From NCBI GenBank assembly GCA_021205455.1, contig JAJPXL010000045.1:1-64000 (forward strand): a stretch of 64,000 bases of DNA. The letters run 5' to 3'. This stretch comes from Clostridiales bacterium. Its GTDB lineage: Bacteria; Bacillota; Clostridia; Oscillospirales; Oscillospiraceae. Made by a program: the position numbers and the translations under genes. Numbering within the stretch: position 1 is the first letter of the stretch; each line of letters starts with the position of its first letter. Under the pieces are notes generated by a model that searched no databases, was not told where the DNA came from, and worked only from the letters and a program-made list of their open reading frames with translations. Below, piece after piece: positions 19,407-28,917 of this stretch.

Positions 19407-19750
19407 TCACTCCAAATCCTGAATGTTCATCCGGTCCATCATCTTCTTCCGGCGGAACTTCTCCCGGCAGCCGAAGTAAATGCCCAGCAGCACGATGGTG
19501 GGGATGTTGCCCACCAGAAAGGCGACTGCCACCCCCACGAACCACTCCACCAGGGAAGCCTCTGCCCCAATCAGGCGCAGCACCACCACCAGGGTGGCCG
19601 CCAGCGCCCCACCAGGGTCAGCGCCGACAAAATCAGCCCCGGCGCCCGGCTCTCCCGCCGGGACAGGAAGATTTGCAGGGCGATACCGCCCACTACTACG
19701 ATGAGGAACAGAACCAATGTGCTGATGACGTATACACTTGAGCTTGTCAT
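19407..19750 (-). pseudogene. Small membrane protein gene split by a 1-nt frameshift
   Basis: Frame from ATG at 19750 gives MTSSSVYVISTLVLFLIVVVGGIALQIFLSRRESRAPGLILSALTLVG then shifts at G4 tract 19607-19610; the other frame continues ALAATLVVVLRLIGAEASLVEWFVGVAVAFLVGNIPTIVLLGIYFG. Confidence 0.7.
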
Positions 19751-20085
19751 ACCGAGTCCTCCTTTGTTGTGCTGCCCTGGGTGGCGGTCTCCCCGCTCCG
19801 GGCGCTTTTGTAGGCGGCGATCAGGATTTTCGCCGTGCCGAAATCCAGCTTCTCCTCCACCGCCAGGCGCTTGACCAGGGCGATGTAGGGGTCGCCCTCC
19901 GTGTGCTCACTGATTTGAATCTTCTGAATCAGCCGGTCCAGCCGCAGCCGGACGGTGGGATAGCTGACGCCGTACTGCCGGGCCATCTCCTTCAGCGAGC
20001 CGGAGGCCAGCAGGAACTTCTTGATGAAGGTCACGTCCTCCTCCTCCAGCTCCGCCATCCAATCCGGCACAAGCTCGATTGCCAT
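19747..20085 (-). CDS. DUF2089-like helix-turn-helix protein
   Basis: FIKKFLLASGSLKEMARQYGVSYPTVRLRLDRLIQKI; ATGA overlap with 19407-19750; stop at 19747. Confidence 0.8.
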   Translation of the reverse strand: MAIELVPDWMAELEEEDVTFIKKFLLASGSLKEMARQYGVSYPTVRLRLDRLIQKIQISEHTEGDPYIALVKRLAVEEKLDFGTAKILIAAYKSARSGETATQGSTTKEDSV

Positions 20086-20112
20086 GTGGTATCCCCTCCT
20101 TTCATTTTCTTT

Positions 20113-20141
20113 AGTATAGGCTTAAATAAAATTAAAGTCAA
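20113..20141 (-). promoter_or_regulatory. Promoter of the DUF2089-like gene
   Basis: On minus strand TTGACT - 17 bp - TATACT in AT-rich region. Confidence 0.7.
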
Positions 20142-20183
20142 TCCTTAATTTAAATCTTAAGAAAATTTTAATACTTGACGCAG

Positions 20184-20214
20184 CAAGGCCCTCCGGCAGC
20201 GCCGGAGGGCCTTG
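20184..20214 (-). terminator. Hairpin downstream of pfkA
   Basis: CAAGGCCCTCCGGC-AGC-GCCGGAGGGCCTTG; weak U-tract. Confidence 0.5.
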
Positions 20215-20228
20215 TATGCTATTCGGGT

Positions 20229-21266
20229 TTAGTAGGACTGGGTCATGGCGGTCAGCACGGCCTGCTCGTCCGGGTTCAGTTGGTTCTGCTTTTGCAGCCC
20301 TTCCACCATGTCCACGTCGTACACCTTGCCGCTCTCGTGGACGATGATGCGGTTGGTGCCGCCTTCGGCCAGTACGTTCACCGCTTTATAGCCCATGCGG
20401 GTGGCGGTGACGCGGTCGCGGGCGGTGGGGCTGCCGCCCCGCTGGACGTGGCCCAGCACGGTGACGCGGGGGTCCAGGCCCAGCTCGCTGCGAATCAGCT
20501 TGGCCACCTGGTCGCCTGCGCCGCCCACATTCTCGCCGCTGGAGTCGCTGCTCACCTTCTGCGTGGCCCCTTCGGCCACCACCACCATGAAGTGGGTGCG
20601 TCCGGCCAGGCGCGCGCCGCGAATCTTCTCGGCAACGTGCTCCTCAAAGTCCCAGGGCTCCTCCGGCACCAGCACGGCGGTGGCGCCGGTGGCGATGCCC
20701 ACATACAGGGCCAGATTGCCCGCGTGGTGGCCCATCACCTCGATGATGGAGCAGCGCTCGTGGGACTGCATGGTGTCCCGCAGCTTGTCGATGGCCTCGA
20801 TGGCGGTGTTGGCGGCGGTGTCGTAGCCGATGGAGTAGTGGGAGCAGCCGATGTCGTTGTCAATGGTGGCGGGGATGCCCACCACGGCGATGGGATACTC
20901 ATTGCTCAGCGCCAGCGCGCCGCTGAAGGTGCCGTCGCCGCCGATGCAGACCAGGCCGTCCAGCCCCAGCAGCTTGCAGGTGCGGTAGGCCATGGCCCGG
21001 CCCTCCTTGGTGCGGAACTCCTCGCTGCGGGCGGTGTAGAGGATGGTGCCGCCCCGGTTGATGATGTGGGCCACGCTGGAGGCGTCCATCCGCATCACGT
21101 CGCCGTTGATGAGGCCGCTGTAGCCCCGGCGGATGCCGACGCACTCAATGCCCCGGTACATGGCCGTGCGCACCACGGCCCGAACGGCGGCGTTCATGCC
21201 GGGGGCGTCGCCGCCGGAGGTCAGAACGCCGATGCGTTTCACTTTGTTTTCAAATTGCGGTTTCAT
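20229..21266 (-). CDS. pfkA: ATP-dependent 6-phosphofructokinase
   Basis: GVLTSGGDAPGMNAAVRAVVR, GGDGTFSGA, PATIDNDI, GHVQRGGSPTARDR. Confidence 0.96.
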   Translation of the reverse strand: MKPQFENKVKRIGVLTSGGDAPGMNAAVRAVVRTAMYRGIECVGIRRGYSGLINGDVMRMDASSVAHIINRGGTILYTARSEEFRTKEGRAMAYRTCKLLGLDGLVCIGGDGTFSGALALSNEYPIAVVGIPATIDNDIGCSHYSIGYDTAANTAIEAIDKLRDTMQSHERCSIIEVMGHHAGNLALYVGIATGATAVLVPEEPWDFEEHVAEKIRGARLAGRTHFMVVVAEGATQKVSSDSSGENVGGAGDQVAKLIRSELGLDPRVTVLGHVQRGGSPTARDRVTATRMGYKAVNVLAEGGTNRIIVHESGKVYDVDMVEGLQKQNQLNPDEQAVLTAMTQSY

Positions 21267-21354
21267 GTCAGATCCCTCATTTCTGTTGACTGGCCCCGGA
21301 GTGCGGCAGCGCCGCCGGTGCCGGGGCTATTCTGAATGGTGGTTTCCGGCACTA

Positions 21355-22755
21355 TTATACCTGATTCTTCCCGATTCTGCAACGGGGAGATGATTCGATT
21401 TCCACTGTTTTTGCTGAACGGAGCAGCTCCGCCGCCCGCCGGTTCAGGGCCTGGGCCTCGTTGGGAAGCTGCTCTGCCTGCACCTCGGCCAGCAGCTGCT
21501 CCAGCACACGGCCGATTTCCGGGCCGGAGGCCCCCAATTCCATCAATTCCCTGCCGGAGATCTTCAAATCCTGCCGGGACAGGCAGAAGCCCTCGGCCAG
21601 CAGCTGCTCCAGCAGGGCCTTCGCCTCCGCCAGGTCCCGGGTGTCTGACTGGGCGTAGGCGGGGGACTTCGCCCTGTCGTCCGCCTGGATGACCTCCATG
21701 AGCAGCTCCGCCCGCCGGGGGCCAAGAGCCGCCAGCATTCTGCCTACGGAGGCGCGGCTGACATGGTGGAGCCGGTCGTGCCAGGCGATCAGCAGCACCA
21801 CGTCCTCCTTCGTCCGGTTGTCGCAGTGCAGACGGGTCAGGGCGGCCTCCGCCAGCTCGGCGCTCCGCTGGGGGTGCTTGTGGAAGTGGCCTACCCCGTC
21901 CTCGTCCACGGTGTAGCAGTCCGGCTTGCCGCAGTCGTGAAACAGCATGGCCAGCCGCAGCACCGGCTCCTGGCGGACGGCGGCGACGGCGTGGGCGGTG
22001 TGCTCCCACACGTCGTAGCAGTGATGGGGGTTGTTCTGCGGGTGGCCGAACATGGGCCGCAGCTCCGGCAGGAACTGGGCCAGCAGCTCCCGGTAGTCCA
22101 GCAGCAGGGGCAGCACCTGAGCGCCGCACAGGAACGCCTTCAGCTCCGCAAAAATCCGCTCCCGGGCGATGCAGTCCAGCCCCGCCCGCTGCCGGAGCAT
22201 GGCCGCCCCCGTCTCCGGGTCGATGGCGAAGCCCAGCTTCGCGGCGAACCGCAGCGCCCGCAGGATGCGCAGCGTGTCCTCCCGGAACCGCTCCTCCGGC
22301 GCGCCCACGCAGCGGAGGACGCCGCTGCGGAGATCCGCCTGCCCGCCGAAGGGGTCCACCAGCCCCACCTGGGGGTTGTAGGCCATGGCGTTGATGGTGA
22401 AGTCCCGGCGGGACAGATCCTCCTCCAGGGTGCGGACGAAGCGCACCTCGTCCGGGTGCCGGTGGTCGGCGTAGCCGCCCTCGGTGCGGTAGGTGGTGAT
22501 CTCATACCCCGCGCCCTGGTACAGCACCAGCACTGTGCCGTGCCGGATGCCCGTCCGGTGAACCGTGCAGTCGGAAAAGCAGGCGATCGTCTCCTCCGGC
22601 AGGGCGGAGGTGCAGATGTCCCAGTCGCTGGGGGTCTCGCCGCGCAGCGCATCCCGCACGCAGCCGCCCGCGACGAAGGCCTCGTGGCCCTGGGCCTGCA
22701 GCCGTTCCAGAAGGGCGGCAACCTCCAAGGGCAGCCTGAATTCCAACCTGTTCAC
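21355..22755 (-). CDS. cca: CCA tRNA nucleotidyltransferase with HD domain
   Basis: FVAGGCVRDALRGETPSDWDICTSA, RRDFTINAMAYNP, HD motif FHDCGKPDCYT. Confidence 0.92.
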   Translation of the reverse strand: MNRLEFRLPLEVAALLERLQAQGHEAFVAGGCVRDALRGETPSDWDICTSALPEETIACFSDCTVHRTGIRHGTVLVLYQGAGYEITTYRTEGGYADHRHPDEVRFVRTLEEDLSRRDFTINAMAYNPQVGLVDPFGGQADLRSGVLRCVGAPEERFREDTLRILRALRFAAKLGFAIDPETGAAMLRQRAGLDCIARERIFAELKAFLCGAQVLPLLLDYRELLAQFLPELRPMFGHPQNNPHHCYDVWEHTAHAVAAVRQEPVLRLAMLFHDCGKPDCYTVDEDGVGHFHKHPQRSAELAEAALTRLHCDNRTKEDVVLLIAWHDRLHHVSRASVGRMLAALGPRRAELLMEVIQADDRAKSPAYAQSDTRDLAEAKALLEQLLAEGFCLSRQDLKISGRELMELGASGPEIGRVLEQLLAEVQAEQLPNEAQALNRRAAELLRSAKTVEIESSPRCRIGKNQV

Positions 22756-22810
22756 CTCTTTCCTGCGGCATTCCCTCCGCTTCTCATTCCGCAGCAGGGG
22801 GCGTTAAGGC

Positions 22811-23992
22811 TCAGTCATGCTCCCCCTGGTCGCTCTGTTGTGTGTCGTTTGTATCCGTTGCGCCATAAAATTCGCCAAATATGGTCTGGATGGTCTCCTT
22901 AATGGTGTCCACCAGGGTGAGCGGCTCCTCCGGCTCCTCCTGGCAGGTGACGGCGCAGCTGTCCACGGCGTCCCCCGCCGTGGCGGTGACGGTGCAGGTG
23001 CCCGCTCCTACCCAGGTGAGGACGCCGTCCTTGACGGTGGCGACGGTCTCGTCGCTGCTGCTCCAGACGATGCTGCCGCTGTAGTTGGAGGGCAGGGCCT
23101 GGGCGGTCAGGGTGGCGGAGGTGTTGGCCGCCAGGGTGGCCTTGTGGTAGTTCAGCGTCACAGAGGTGGCCTCCACCTTGCCGCACTGAATGGTGCATTG
23201 GGCGGTCAGCTCCCCGGCGGCGGCGGTGATCACCGCCTCGCCCTCTCCGGTCCAGGAGACCAGCCCGCCGTACACCACGGCGACGGTCTCGTCGCTGCTG
23301 CTCCAGGTCACGGTACCCTGCCAGCTGGCGGGGTCCACCGTGGCGGTCAGCTGCACGGAGCCGTTGCCGGACAGGGTGCACTCCGTCTCGCTCAGGGTGA
23401 TGGAGGTGGCCGATGGGGCCAAAATCGTCAGATAGGCGGAGGCCTGGGCGGTGTTCCCCGCGCTGTCCGATACGGAATACTTCACCAGGTAGGTGCCGGT
23501 GCTCTCCGTGTCCACCTGGCTGGCGTCCACCTTGACCCGCGACAGCAGGTCGCCCTCTGCGGCGTCCACCGCCGTCACGGTGGACAGGTAGTCGATCTCA
23601 TCCTCCAGGTAGACGGAGAAGGAGGTGACCTTCAGCACGGGGGCGGTGGTGTCCCTGGCCAGAACGGACACCTGGCACTCCGTCTGCCGCCCGCTCTCGT
23701 CGGTGGCGGTCACGGTGACGGTGTAAGTGTTCGCCTCGTTGAATACGGTGCTTTTCCCGTCCTCGGCGGGCTCCCCGCCGGACAGGGCCAGTGTGACAGC
23801 GCCGTTGCCGGTGACGGAGCGCACCAGGGAATAGACTGACAGGGTCTCCCCGCACTCCACCTCCGTGCTGGTCACGCACTCCAGCACCGGGGGCCGGGAG
23901 CCTTGGTACCAGTTCCAGGCGTAAATGCCGGCTGCCGCCAGCAGGGCCACGGCGGCCAGACTCAGCAGCAAGATTTTCACGCTGCGCCTCAT
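22811..23992 (-). CDS. Secreted/membrane-anchored protein with Ig-like (Big_2-type) repeats
   Basis: N-terminal TM, repeated ATVDPASWQGTVTWSSSDETVAVV / AQALPSNYSGSIVWSSSDETVATV modules. Confidence 0.85.
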   Translation of the reverse strand: MRRSVKILLLSLAAVALLAAAGIYAWNWYQGSRPPVLECVTSTEVECGETLSVYSLVRSVTGNGAVTLALSGGEPAEDGKSTVFNEANTYTVTVTATDESGRQTECQVSVLARDTTAPVLKVTSFSVYLEDEIDYLSTVTAVDAAEGDLLSRVKVDASQVDTESTGTYLVKYSVSDSAGNTAQASAYLTILAPSATSITLSETECTLSGNGSVQLTATVDPASWQGTVTWSSSDETVAVVYGGLVSWTGEGEAVITAAAGELTAQCTIQCGKVEATSVTLNYHKATLAANTSATLTAQALPSNYSGSIVWSSSDETVATVKDGVLTWVGAGTCTVTATAGDAVDSCAVTCQEEPEEPLTLVDTIKETIQTIFGEFYGATDTNDTQQSDQGEHD

Positions 23993-24066
23993 CGTACTGC
24001 CCTCCCTTCTCTCTCTCTTTGGTTGGTACGTCGATGCGCTTGGGTTGTGAAGGGGCGAACCGTCCT

Positions 24067-25083
24067 TTACTGGACGGTATAGGCCCACAGATTTTTGATT
24101 TGCCCGGACAGCTGGCTCCAGGTCCAGGTCTGGCTGCTGCGCTCCCTGCTGTTGGGGTCGTTCAGGGTGAATACCCCGTCCTCATAGCCGGTCAGCACGA
24201 TATAGTGCCCGTCCGAGGTAAAGTCCCCGGGGCCGACAGAGCAGATGATCGGCTCCCCCGCGGCGATATGCTCCGCCACGATGCTCTCGCTCAGGGTCAG
24301 TTCGGTGGCCTCGATACCGAAATGCTCACAGCCCTCGCTCATCAGCGTCCAGGCGGTGCCGCTGCCCTCTACGTAGTAACCGGCGCTGTCCGCCCAGGCG
24401 GCCACCGCGCCAGGGTCCCAGTCGGTGTCCCCCGTCAGGTACAGGGCCACCATGGCGATGCAGGTGGGGCCGCAGCCGGTGTACCCCACCAGGCCGCTGC
24501 CGTAGGTCTCATAGCCCCAGCGGGTGTCCCATTGCAGCAGGAGGGGCACTGTCTCGCTTTTGGCCTCCGCCGACAGGTCGATGGTCTGGGTCACGTCCTT
24601 CAGGGTGACGTACTGGGCCACATAGTCCATTGTCTCATGGTTGTTCAGGGCCAGGCGGATCAGCCGCTCCGGAATTTCGTCATAGTGGGCCAGGATGGTG
24701 TAGACCTGGTCATACTCGTCCTTGAGCTGGTAGAGCTGGCCGGCATAGCCGGTGTCGTTGGCGTAGGCGGAGATGTCCACCGTGGTGTCATACTCCGTTT
24801 CCGGCGCTGCCTCGCTTCCTTCGGAATCCTCGTCGGTGTTCCCAACGGCGGCGTCCCACACGCCCCGGATGAAGGTCAGGTAGTACGGCTCCGATTCGGC
24901 GTCGGAGGCCTGCTGAGCCTCTATGTCCGCCTGGATGGAGCGCACCACGGCGGCAACGCCGTTCCAGGTGATCATCAGCGCAAACACCACCGCCAGGGCA
25001 AAGACGGCCGCCTCCAGGACGCTCCAGGGTTCCTTTCTGATTTTGGGGTAGCGTGCGTGCTTACGCTCTGTCTTGTTTGCCAT
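24067..25083 (-). CDS. Membrane-anchored C39-like cysteine peptidase
   Basis: YTGCGPTCIAMVALYLTG, GHYIVLTGYEDGVFTLNDPNS; N-terminal TM. Confidence 0.85.
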   Translation of the reverse strand: MANKTERKHARYPKIRKEPWSVLEAAVFALAVVFALMITWNGVAAVVRSIQADIEAQQASDAESEPYYLTFIRGVWDAAVGNTDEDSEGSEAAPETEYDTTVDISAYANDTGYAGQLYQLKDEYDQVYTILAHYDEIPERLIRLALNNHETMDYVAQYVTLKDVTQTIDLSAEAKSETVPLLLQWDTRWGYETYGSGLVGYTGCGPTCIAMVALYLTGDTDWDPGAVAAWADSAGYYVEGSGTAWTLMSEGCEHFGIEATELTLSESIVAEHIAAGEPIICSVGPGDFTSDGHYIVLTGYEDGVFTLNDPNSRERSSQTWTWSQLSGQIKNLWAYTVQ

Positions 25084-25422
25084 GCTGCGCTCCTTTGTGC
25101 CGATCCGGACGGGCAGGCGACCCTTCGGTGGAAGCCTCGCCGTGGCCGCACTGTAACAGGATAGTCCGCCGGGTTCTACCCGAACGGAGCCATAATCATA
25201 CGGTATATGCCGACATTATAACAGATTTGTTCCGCAAAGGCAATGCCACTTGTTCCTTTTTCAACTAAATTTCGTTGGAAGGGCGCCGCCGGCCGTCGAA
25301 ACGGCGGGCCTCCCTCAATAAAATTTCCAAACAAAGACAAACTTGCATTGCAATCCGCCGCTTTTAATGGTAAAATAACTTTAAGATGAATGAGTTTGCC
25401 CTGGGAAGAGGAGCGATGCACC

Positions 25423-25962
25423 ATGGGAAACCGACTGAGCCGCTACCGGACGCTGCTGCGGAAGGCGCACTTTGCCGTCATGCGGAACGGCTTCCGCCGG
25501 GCGGACTACCTGCGGAAGCACCAGGTGTTGCAGGAAATCGGGCAGCACGTCTACTACTACTCCCGGAACTACCCCGACGACCCCAGGCTGCTGAAGCTGC
25601 ACAACAACGTGGTCATTGCCACCGGCGTCCGCTTCATCTGCCACGACCGAATCGACATCCTGCTGTCCGGCCTGTATGACCGGCATTATACGAAGTCCTA
25701 CGGCTGCATTGAGGTGATGGACAATGTGTTCATCGGGGCGGATGTCAGCATCCTGCCCAACGTCCGCATCGGCCCCAACGCCGTCATCGGGGCGGGGGCC
25801 ATCGTCACCAGGGACGTGCCGCCGGGCACGGTGGTGGCCGGTGTGCCCGCCCGGGTGATTGGCAGCTTTGACGAGCTGGTGGCCGCCCGAAAGGACACCC
25901 TCCACCCGGAGAGCGGCGAGGCGGCGCTGTGGGCCGTCTTTGACCAGGCCCGTCAGGACTAG
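25423..25962 (+). CDS. Hexapeptide-repeat acyltransferase
   Basis: Left-handed beta-helix repeats (NVFIGADVSILPNVRIGPNAVIGAGAIVTRDVPPGTVVAGVPARVIG). Confidence 0.9.
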   Translation: MGNRLSRYRTLLRKAHFAVMRNGFRRADYLRKHQVLQEIGQHVYYYSRNYPDDPRLLKLHNNVVIATGVRFICHDRIDILLSGLYDRHYTKSYGCIEVMDNVFIGADVSILPNVRIGPNAVIGAGAIVTRDVPPGTVVAGVPARVIGSFDELVAARKDTLHPESGEAALWAVFDQARQD

Positions 25963-25974
25963 AGAAGGAGCGCT

Positions 25975-26676
25975 ATGGAAGCAATACTGTCCTCCGGCCT
26001 GGAGGCCCTGGGCCTGCCCACAGATGGGGCGGCGGCCCTGGCCCGTTATGGTCGGCTGCTGCAAGCCCAGAATCAGGTGATGAACCTGACCGCCATCACC
26101 GAACCGGAGCAAATCGCCCGGCTTCATATGCTGGACTGCGCCGCCCTGGCCGCCCATGTTCCCCTGGCGGGGGCGAGGGTGCTGGACGTGGGCTCCGGCG
26201 CAGGGTTTCCCGGCATGGTGCTGAAGCTCGTCGTCCCCGACTGCGACATGACCCTGCTGGACGCCCTGGAGAAGCGGATGCGCTGGCTGGCGTCCATCGC
26301 CCCGGCACTGGGGGCGGCGGACGTGGTCTGCCTCCACGGCCGGGCGGAGGAGCTGGGCCGGTCCCCGGACTTCCGGGAGGGCTTCGACGTGGCGACCTCC
26401 CGGGCGGTGGCCGACCTGTCCGTCCTGGCGGAGCTGAGCCTGCCCTTCGTCAAGGTGGGGGGCCTGTTCGTGGCCATGAAGAGCGTGGACAGCCGGGCGG
26501 AGGTGGACAGGGCCGCCCACGCCGTCGCCGTTTTGGGCGGGCGGCTGCTGCCCGCGGTGGATTACACCATCCCCGGCACCGACATCACCCACCGGCTGGT
26601 GCGGGTGGAGAAGGTGCGCCCGACCCCAGGGCAGTATCCCCGCCGGTTTGCCAAAATCAGGAAAGCGCCGCTGTAG
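25975..26676 (+). CDS. rsmG: 16S rRNA (guanine527-N7)-methyltransferase
   Basis: NQVMNLTAITEPEQIARLHMLDC, VLDVGSGAGFPGMVLK, TSRAVADLSVLAEL. Confidence 0.93.
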   Translation: MEAILSSGLEALGLPTDGAAALARYGRLLQAQNQVMNLTAITEPEQIARLHMLDCAALAAHVPLAGARVLDVGSGAGFPGMVLKLVVPDCDMTLLDALEKRMRWLASIAPALGAADVVCLHGRAEELGRSPDFREGFDVATSRAVADLSVLAELSLPFVKVGGLFVAMKSVDSRAEVDRAAHAVAVLGGRLLPAVDYTIPGTDITHRLVRVEKVRPTPGQYPRRFAKIRKAPL

Positions 26677-26815
26677 GAGGGGAAGCTGCCCCCTCGGCGA
26701 AGGGGATTGCCTTTGAACTGGAAAAAAATTCCTGAGAAGTTTGGGAAATTTGGTAAAGAGGGGTTGCAATCCTGCCTGGAAATATGGTAAACTGTACAAT
26801 ACAGGAGAATGCAAA

Positions 26816-27553
26816 ATGGGTATTTCAGTTGTGATCACATCGGGAAAAGGTGGAACGGGAAAGACGACTGTGACCTGTGGCATTGCCTCCGCATTGGCAG
26901 AGCTGGGGAAGCGCGTCCTGTGTGTGGACGTGGACATTGGCCTCAGGAACCTGGACGTGACCTTGGGGCTGGCTGACCGCGCTCTGATGGATTTCAGCGA
27001 CGTTATCGCCGGACGCTGCCCGCTGGAGGCGGCGGTGTGTGAGCATCCCACCCTGAAGGGGCTGTATCTGCTGAACGCGCCGGTGACGCTGCCCGCCGCC
27101 CGGGTGACGGAGCAGGGGATGCGGGACCTGATCGACAACGCCCGGCTCTGGTTTGACTATGTGCTGATCGATTGCCCTGCCGGCATCGGCTCCGGCTTCC
27201 GGCTGGCGGTCTGCGCCGCCGACCAGGCCATTGTGGTGACGACCACAGAGCCCACCTCCCTCCGGGACGCCCAGATGACGGTGGCCCAGCTGCGGGGGTA
27301 TGAGATCCCCATCCACCTGGCGGTGAATCGGGTGAACAAGCGGCTGATGCGCAGGCTGCGCACCAGCATTGACGATGCCATGGATACGGCGGGGCTGCCG
27401 CTGATCGGGGTCATCCCGGAGGATGACCGGGTGATTGAGCTGTGCGCCAGGGGCGAGCTGGTGATTCTCCACAGCCGCAGCGGCGCAGCCAGAGCCTATC
27501 GCAACATAGCAAGCCGCCTCAACGGGCGGCGTACCCCGCTGATGCGGATATGA
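26816..27553 (+). CDS. minD: Septum site-determining ATPase MinD
   Basis: Deviant Walker A SGKGGTGKTTVTCGIA, DVDIGLRNLDVTLGL, C-terminal RLNGRRTPLMRI. Confidence 0.9.
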   Translation: MGISVVITSGKGGTGKTTVTCGIASALAELGKRVLCVDVDIGLRNLDVTLGLADRALMDFSDVIAGRCPLEAAVCEHPTLKGLYLLNAPVTLPAARVTEQGMRDLIDNARLWFDYVLIDCPAGIGSGFRLAVCAADQAIVVTTTEPTSLRDAQMTVAQLRGYEIPIHLAVNRVNKRLMRRLRTSIDDAMDTAGLPLIGVIPEDDRVIELCARGELVILHSRSGAARAYRNIASRLNGRRTPLMRI

Positions 27554-27607
27554 CGGAACAGTTGAAGCGTCCTCCCTCACCGGGCCGGAAGAAAGGAGCC
27601 TATCCCA

Positions 27608-28024
27608 ATGAATATTGCCCTCATTTCAGATGAAAATAAGCAGGAGCTGATGGTGCAGTTCTGCATCGCCTACTGCGGCATCCTTGCCAAGCACACCATC
27701 TGCGCCACCAGCACCACCGGACGTATGGTGGCGGAAGCCACCGGTTTGAAGGTGCAGCGGTTCCTCTCCCATGACCAGGGGGGCTGCCAGCAGATCGGGG
27801 CCCGCATCGCCTATAACGAGCTGGATATGATCTTTTTCTTCACCGGGCCGGATAATGACGACTACCTGGATGATTTGAAATATATTTGCCACCTGTGCGA
27901 CATCAACAATGTGCCTGTCGCCACCAACATCTGCACCGCCGAAATGCTGATTCAGGGTCTGAACCGGGGCGATTTGGACTGGCGGGAGATGATGTACCCC
28001 AGGACGAAGAACGTGCTGGCCTGA
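27608..28024 (+). CDS. mgsA: Methylglyoxal synthase
   Basis: TTGRMVAEATGLKVQRFLSHDQGGCQQIGARIA, MIFFFTGPDN, NNVPVATNICTAEMLI. Confidence 0.93.
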   Translation: MNIALISDENKQELMVQFCIAYCGILAKHTICATSTTGRMVAEATGLKVQRFLSHDQGGCQQIGARIAYNELDMIFFFTGPDNDDYLDDLKYICHLCDINNVPVATNICTAEMLIQGLNRGDLDWREMMYPRTKNVLA

Positions 28025-28039
28025 TGACCGACAAAAGAA

Positions 28040-28071
28040 AAGCCTCAGCTTGCCAAGGCAAGCTGAGGCTT
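28040..28071 (+). terminator. Hairpin after mgsA
   Basis: AAGCCTCAGCTTGCC-AA-GGCAAGCTGAGGCTT, perfect. Confidence 0.7.
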
Positions 28072-28108
28072 GAATACTGTCAGGGAAACCGGGGCGGGCG
28101 ACGGCGCG

Positions 28109-28705
28109 CTATAGCAGACACGCCACAATGCCGATGACCAGCAGCAGGCTGCCCGCAGCGCACAGCGCCCAGTCCGCCGCCCCGTCGGCGGCGCACAGCC
28201 CCAGCGACCAGCTCCACCGCGAGGGGTACAGCAGCCGCACCCCCTTCCGGTTGAGCAGGTCCAGGAGGATGTGGGAGGCCATGGCCACGAAGAAGGCGGC
28301 CGCCAGCGGCTCCGCCCCCCGCCAGACGCAGAACGTCAGCAGGGCCAGCCCGGCCAGGGAGTGCATGAAGGAGCGGTGGGGCTGGGTGGCCCCAAAGACG
28401 CACAGCCCCAGAAACAGCACCGCCCAGGCCGCCATCTCCTGCGCCCCGGCGTACCGCAGCAGGAATCGCTCAATGCGCAGCTGGAAAACAGTGTTCAGCG
28501 CCCAGCCCAGCAGCATGGCGGCCCCGACGGTGGAGACGATGCGCACCAGCTCCCTGTGGGAGGTGGAGGTGGTCACGTCCACATCGGGGATGACGCTACC
28601 CACCGCCGCCGCGCCCAGGCACAGCACCAGGGTGCGCGGAGCGTCTGGGTGGAGCAGGCAGAGGGCCAGCGCCTCCCCGCAGACGAGATGAGTTTTTCCG
28701 GTCAT
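28109..28705 (-). CDS. YdjM-family membrane-bound metal-dependent hydrolase-like protein
   Basis: MTGKTHLVCG...GSVIPDVDV...HRSFMHSLAGL...ASHILLDLLNRKGVRLLYP. Confidence 0.88.
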   Translation of the reverse strand: MTGKTHLVCGEALALCLLHPDAPRTLVLCLGAAAVGSVIPDVDVTTSTSHRELVRIVSTVGAAMLLGWALNTVFQLRIERFLLRYAGAQEMAAWAVLFLGLCVFGATQPHRSFMHSLAGLALLTFCVWRGAEPLAAAFFVAMASHILLDLLNRKGVRLLYPSRWSWSLGLCAADGAADWALCAAGSLLLVIGIVACLL

Positions 28706-28819
28706 TATGGCGGCCTCCAGGATACAAATACCCCCTTTTCCTGCGGATTCAAACGAATTCGACTAAAATAAGTGGGGAACGTTCAGAAGAGTGGAAAAAT
28801 GTGGTTTTCCGCAAAATAG

Positions 28820-28848
28820 TTGCAACGCCGGGAAAAATGCTATATAAT
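28820..28848 (+). promoter_or_regulatory. rpe promoter
   Basis: TTGCAA - 17 bp - TATAAT. Confidence 0.7.
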
Positions 28849-28917
28849 GGGGCAGGTCGCCGCAGGCAGAACGCTGCTGCCTGGAAGCGAACGGAGACGA
28901 AAGGATGTAGAAAGAGT

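Noticed and set aside
21263-22129. 288-aa A/G/P/R-rich ORF overlapping cca
   Set aside because: Alternate frame of the cca gene; no recognisable domain.
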